Source: Achatina immaculata
Taxonomy: Eukaryota; Mollusca; Gastropoda; Stylommatophora; Achatinidae
Direction of reading: 5' to 3'
Assembly: GCA_009760885.1 (NCBI GenBank)
Contig: CM019718.1
Location: 31,500,530-31,564,529 of the forward strand
Length of the DNA: 64,000 bases
Below the pieces are notes generated by a model. It was given only the letters and a program-made list of their open reading frames with translations. It was not told the origin of the DNA and made no database searches. Within the stretch, counting starts at the first letter, position 1. Every line of letters starts with the position of its first letter. Of the stretch, positions 52,001 to 58,000 are shown one piece after another. A program made the position numbers and the translations under genes.

Positions 52001-55000
52001 AATCTGCGCTACTTACCCCTACTTACCATCTGAGATGTTTAGATCTACTTGTCGATCTCGTATTGTGACTCCGTATTGCATTTCCACTGAATGAACGTCT
52101 GAAATAACCTCCTAACTACTTCTCCAGTCGTCTAAATATGTCTAAATCTACTTAGAAAACATTCAAGAGCAGTGGGGTGGCCATAGGCTATGTCCATACC
52201 CCTATCTACAACGTCAAAAATTGAAAAATTTCCATGCTTCGCGTCCTTTTTCTCGCTCGGCATCGCTCGTAACTAGGCACGCATTCTCCATTTTGAAAGT
52301 GTCACCGGAATCGCGGACGAAATATGTACAATCTGAATATTACACCGCTTGTTTTAATGAAACAAACAATGTCACTAAAGCGACCATACGGTAGAGAAAT
52401 CCGTGCGTATGGTCGACATAGTAACACCGGAAGTGTCACTATGTCGACCATACGCACGGATTTTTCTCTCTTCTCTATGCCCATTAAAAAGAAGAAAGAG
52501 TTTCAGTGTCAGAGAAAGCTAAATATTATAGCACAGTTATAGACTGTACTCCAGATGTAAGTCATATTGAACAGTTAACACTATTTGCACGAGATGTTAA
52601 TACAGCAGGCCATCTTGCTCACAACCGAGAGGCCTACAGGAGTGCTGTTTGGGAGGCAAAGTTCCGCAAGGGACATGCAAATGAATGAAATGAATGAATG
52701 TTAATACAGGTCCATGTGATACCAATATTCACGGGCATTTTCTTGGTCTCGTTGCTGTAGAAGCCTCTACCGTGCTAACTAAATGTATTGTAAGAAAATT
52801 GTCAGACATGAACATTCTACTCGCAGGCATTCGTGGCCACGGTACAACAAAAGATTATATAGGAAAGGAGTTCAAGAGTTCATTAAAGACTTTAACCAGA
52901 GAACTTTTTAAAATCTCCCTCGTTTTTCTCATTCTTTCATCTTAGTTACCAAGAATGCTGCAATCTCAACTAGAGAAGAAGTTTCATTTTTTTAAACAAT
53001 TAAGAAACTTTGTATTTTTGTTCTCACTGTCAACATAGCGTTGGGGAACCCTTATAAAAAAAAACATAGTACAACTCAGTCAGTCATTTGCATGTCCCTT
53101 GCAGAACTTTGCCTCCCTAACAGCTCTCCTGTAGGCCTCTCGGTTGTAAGCAAGATACCCTGCTGCTGCGGCATCCATTTACAGATTATCAACGATGTCT
53201 TGCAGCCACCTTCGCCTTGGTCTTCCTCTTTTTCTTTTTCGTATTATGTACCCTTCCAAGACGGTCTTCTCTAGATTATCGTGACGTTTAATGTGTCCAG
53301 AATATTTCAGTTTTCTCTGTTTAATCCTCTTTGCTAGCCAACCTTCTTCGATACTAAGTTCAAGTGGTATGGGGGTAAGGGACATAACCATGATAAATAT
53401 ACCCAAAAAAGGCGTTCTTAATTAACGTAGACATTCGGTGGTGGGTGTTGGTTTTTATTTATGCTTGTTCTCACTTTTTACAGAACTCAACACGGTCATG
53501 GACCAACTTCTCTTATTGTGATAGCTTTTCTACCTCTGAAAAAAGTAATATATTTCAACGTATCACTTTCACAAACCACCTCATTTCATATTCTTGTAAT
53601 GGCCTGAAATCCCATGGTTTTATTTCATGGACCACCTGTCTCCTCACATATGTATTTACATAAATGATTTATTATATTTTTATATGTTTGCATATGACTT
53701 TGTTACTCATATATTTATATATAGATGACTTTGTCATTCACCAATATATTTGCATAGATGATGTTGTCTACTACTAAATTGATACTTCTGATCTTGCACT
53801 GCATTCAGGGAGACAGTGAGAGGGACACAGGGAGGCAGTGAGAGGGACACAGGGAGACAGTGAGAGGGAGGCAGTAGGGAAGCAGTGAGAGGGACACAGG
53901 GAGGCAGTGAGAGAGACACAGGGAGACAGTGAGAGAGACACAGGGAGGCAGTGAGAGGGACACAGAGAGGCAGTGAGAGGGACACAGGGAAGCAGTGAGA
54001 GGGAGGCAGTAGGGCGGCAGTGAGAGGGACACAGGGAGGCAGTGAGAGGGAGGCAGTAGGGAGGCAGTGGGAGGGCGGCAGTGAGAGGGAGGCAGTAGGG
54101 AGGCAGTGAGAGGGCGGCAGTGAGAAGGACACAGGGAGGCAGTGAGAGAGACACAGGTAGGCAGTGAGAGGGAGGCAGTGAGAGGGAGGTAGTGAGAAGG
54201 ACACAGGGAGGCAGTGAGAGGGACACAGGGAAGCAGTGAGAGGGAGGCAGTGAGAGGGACACAGGGAGAAAGTGAAAGGGAGGCAGTGAGAGGGACACAG
54301 GGAGGCAGTGAGAGGGAGGCAGTGAGAAGGACACAGGGAGGCAGTGTGAGGGAGGCAGTGAGAGGGACACAGGGAGGCAGTGAAAGGGACACAGTGAGGC
54401 AGTGAGAGGGAGGCAGTGAGAAGGACACAGTGAGGCAGTGAGAGGGACACATGGAGACAGTGAGAGGGACACAGGGAGGCAGTGAGAGGGAGGCAGTGAG
54501 AGGGTCACAGTGAGGCAGTGAGAGGGACACAGGGAGGCAGTGAGAGGGACACAGGGAGGCAGTGAGAAGGACAGAGGGAGGCAGTGAGAGTGAGGCAGTG
54601 AGAGGAAGGCAATGACAGGGAGGCAGTGAGAGAGAGGCAGTGAGGCAGTGAGAGGAAGGCAGTGACAGGGAGGTAGTGAGAGGGAGGCAGTGAGAGAGAG
54701 GCAGTGAGTGGGACACAGGGAGGCAGTGAGCTGGACATAGTGAGAGGGACATAGTGAGAAGGACACAGGGAGGCAGTGAGCTGGACACAGGGAGGCAATG
54801 AGAGGGACACAGGGAGGCAGTGAGAGAGAGGCAGTGAGAGGGACACAGGGAGGCAGTCTTCTTCTTCTTCTTCTTCGTTCGCTTCTACCACCAAAACCGC
54901 CCTGTGATCCTACTGAAATTACGCCTGTGGTCCTCATTAGGTCCCGTGGTCTCCTGTGTGGTCCCCGAAAGGACCACACGAGATCCCTGAGAGGACCACA

Positions 55001-58000
55001 AGGGGTTCAGAGTATCGCAGGACTTTGGCCTGTGTTCTTGGTGGGTCTCTGAAGCGGATTGCGTGACACCGTGGTTTTCGTTGCACCAGTTTAATCTAGA
55101 GTTGAACTTTCTCACCGGAAGACCTCGACGTGTTTAGGATATCAGTGCATCCCCGCTGGGTGAGAGGTGGTAGCCCACCCAGGCCAGAGTTGGACCTTCT
55201 CACCGGAAAACCTCGACGTGTTTTGAGATAGCCGTGTATCACCGCCGGGTGAGAGGTGGTTGCCCATCCAGTCCAGAGTTGGACTTTCTCACCGGAAAAC
55301 CTCAGCGTTATTAGGATACGCAAACATCCCCGCCGGGTGAGAGGTGGTTGCCTATCTAGACTGCCCTGGTCCAGTGTCTCCGACTTCAGCATTTTGTGGT
55401 CGTGGCCGCTACCCTTCCTAGTTGTAACCAGGATGGAGCTTTTGTCCAGGAGGACGAATCCTCGCCACTAGTGACTTCCACCCCTGGGTTGAGCCGGCTT
55501 AGGCATATTATCCCAGTATGGGCGTGTTTGGGACGTGACCGACCTCTACACCAGAGGTACTGTGACATGCATAGCCTTCATGATTCACCCCTAGTGTGAG
55601 CCGGTTTAGGCAAAATTCACCAGTATGGGTGTATATCAGGCGTGACCGACCTCTAGAGCGGAGGTGGCATGACATGTCTAGCCATCAAGTTCCACCCCTA
55701 GTGTGTGCCGGTTTAGGCATATTTCACCAGTGTAGGTGTATTTCGGACGTGGCCGGCCTCTAGAGCAGAGGTGCCGTGGTATGTGTAGCTCTCGCAGCGA
55801 TACTACTGGACATACCGATTAAACTTCACTTTATTCTTTCCACCACCTTTTCACATCGGCACCGCACAGCAACCTTTATTTCTTTTCCGCGTTTTCTTCC
55901 TTGACCGGGAGGAGCTTCACTCCACGCGCGGCATTCGAAGAGTCTCGCTAGCAGTGACTTAACATCTGGGACAAGCCGGTTCATGCATTTCACCCGATAT
56001 GACTGCATTCAGGACGTGGCCGACCTCCAGACCAGAGGTGCCGTGATTTGACTGTTTGCTTCGCTTTATCCTTTCTACCACCTTTTCCGCAGTGATGCGG
56101 CGCGGCAACCCCATTTGCACCTTTCTTCATTGGCCGGAAGGAGCACCTCTCCACGCACGGCAGTTGAAGAATCTCGCCAACAGCGGTACTCATTCCAATT
56201 ACGGGGCCTCGAAAGAGTCCCGTATTGTTATTTTTCGTCACTACCTCCCATTGCCGGGAGTGGGTAAGTTGCGCGCCTGCTGCCTTCCTTGGATGTGGTA
56301 GCCGTTTCTCATGCTCCCTCTCCGGAATCGAACCCTGATTCCCCGTTACCCGTTACAAACATGGTAGGCATGTCACGTACCATCGACATTTGATAGGGCA
56401 GACATTTGAAAGATGTGTCACCGGCACAGAAGGCCATGCGATCAGCACAAAGTTATCCAGAGTCAGCAGTTGGGACGCCGCGCCCCGCGAAGGGCAACGA
56501 CGATTGGTTTTGAACTAATAAAAGCGCTCTTTCCACGAGGGTCGGAGCTTGGTAAGCATGTATTAGCTCTAGAATTGCCACAGTTATCCAAGTAAGATCG
56601 TGTCATCTAAGGAACCTCGACTGATTTAATGAGCCATTCGCGGTTTCACCGTGAGACAGTGTGAACTTAGACATGCATGGTTTAATCTTTGAGACAAGCA
56701 TATGACTACTGGCAGGATCAACCAGATAGCTTTCTTCACCGAACCTTAGTCGGATATCTACCGACAGACCGACGCGGGGCAAGGAAGACAGCGCTCTGCT
56801 CAGAGCGGATCCCTTTCGACCCCGGCAGCGTTTCACTTCCTTTAACCGGCGGGAGCGGCCGGCGGCTCTCTCTGCTCTAGCGAACGAGAAGAGAGCCCAG
56901 CCACCCACAACATACGCACATTACATACTGCAGACCCGATACTCTTTGCGAGAGATGGGCCAATTTCGAGACCATCGGTCGACAAAACCGTACTACATCG
57001 TTAGCACGAACCTGGCTGGCTAGCCGTTTACATGCTTCGCTCGACGGACAAACTACTTGCTTCTGCATCGAAACACCTTAACTCTCGCCGTCCGGGAAGG
57101 GAGCGAAAGCCTGTCTCCCCACGCACGGAACTCGAGAGTGCTTTTTCGCCAAAAGAACGGTCGGCCTGCGCAACAGCAGCAACCCGCGCTGTGTAGCGTA
57201 GCTCGGCATGGCTTTGCGCGGCTGACACAGGGAGGCAGTGAGAGAGAGGCAGTGAAAGGGACACAGGGAGGCAGTGAGAGAGACAACATTATGGAAGAGA
57301 CACATCACATGAAGATGAAAATCATCTTGTCAATGTTCAAGTGTAAATAATCTTTTTTTAAAAAAACTGACAAGTTACTCCAGAAGATAGGCAATGGTTA
57401 CATTAACCTCATACATTAACCTGTTTGACTACAATATCTAGTCTAATGGCAAACACATCATACAGCAAAAGTTCATCTAATCCTCTGTAGAACAATTTAT
57501 GGCACATGAGTACTAACATACTTCCTTTTAGACTTGTCCGCAACCAGTCATTATTTATAACTCATTCCAGGTTTTACACAACCAAGACCCTTGTCTGTTT
57601 CTGCAGTTCTACAACTCTCCAATACTCCAGTTCTTCCTGTGACAAGCTTTCTCTCACTGACTGAAGAGACTCCTTATGTCAAAGCAACATAAGAATACAT
57701 TCTCACACATACATGTTTGTGGCTTATGTCATCTCCATGTACTTTCATCACTGTTAGTTACACTAATTTCAAAGTGTCTGCTAAGTGGGATAGTTTGGGA
57801 TTGATGGGTTAATGGTCACTTCTTAAGGCAGTTACCACGGAGTGTACTGGATTTTTAATTCTGCCACCAGGGAATATTTCCAGACATTAACCAGGATTCA
57901 ACTTGTGTTTCCTAGATGAAAAACCTGTGTTGATAGCAGCATTAATGTTGTTAATTCCTGGTGTTTGGTAACTGTCAAATGTGTTATTTTTAGATTTCAG

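Larger units (their letters stand above)
48843..52816. repeat. 3.97-kb direct repeat, copy 2 (right of the LINE)
   Basis: Begins caaatagggcagggacggg immediately after the LINE 5' end and ends gacatgaacatt, where the hAT transposase frame continues uninterrupted into unique sequence. Offset from copy 1 is 9021-9022 bp. Confidence 0.95.

Noticed and set aside
53774..54979. Minus-strand frames of 401, 327 and 238 codons rich in Ser, Leu, Pro and Cys
   Set aside because: All three frames of the same 22-bp satellite are open because the unit lacks stops. The longest runs into repeat copy C. Not a protein gene.
56187..56728. Functional rRNA gene
   Set aside because: Only the first third of 18S is present and it is fused to a repeat; 5.8S and 28S are absent.
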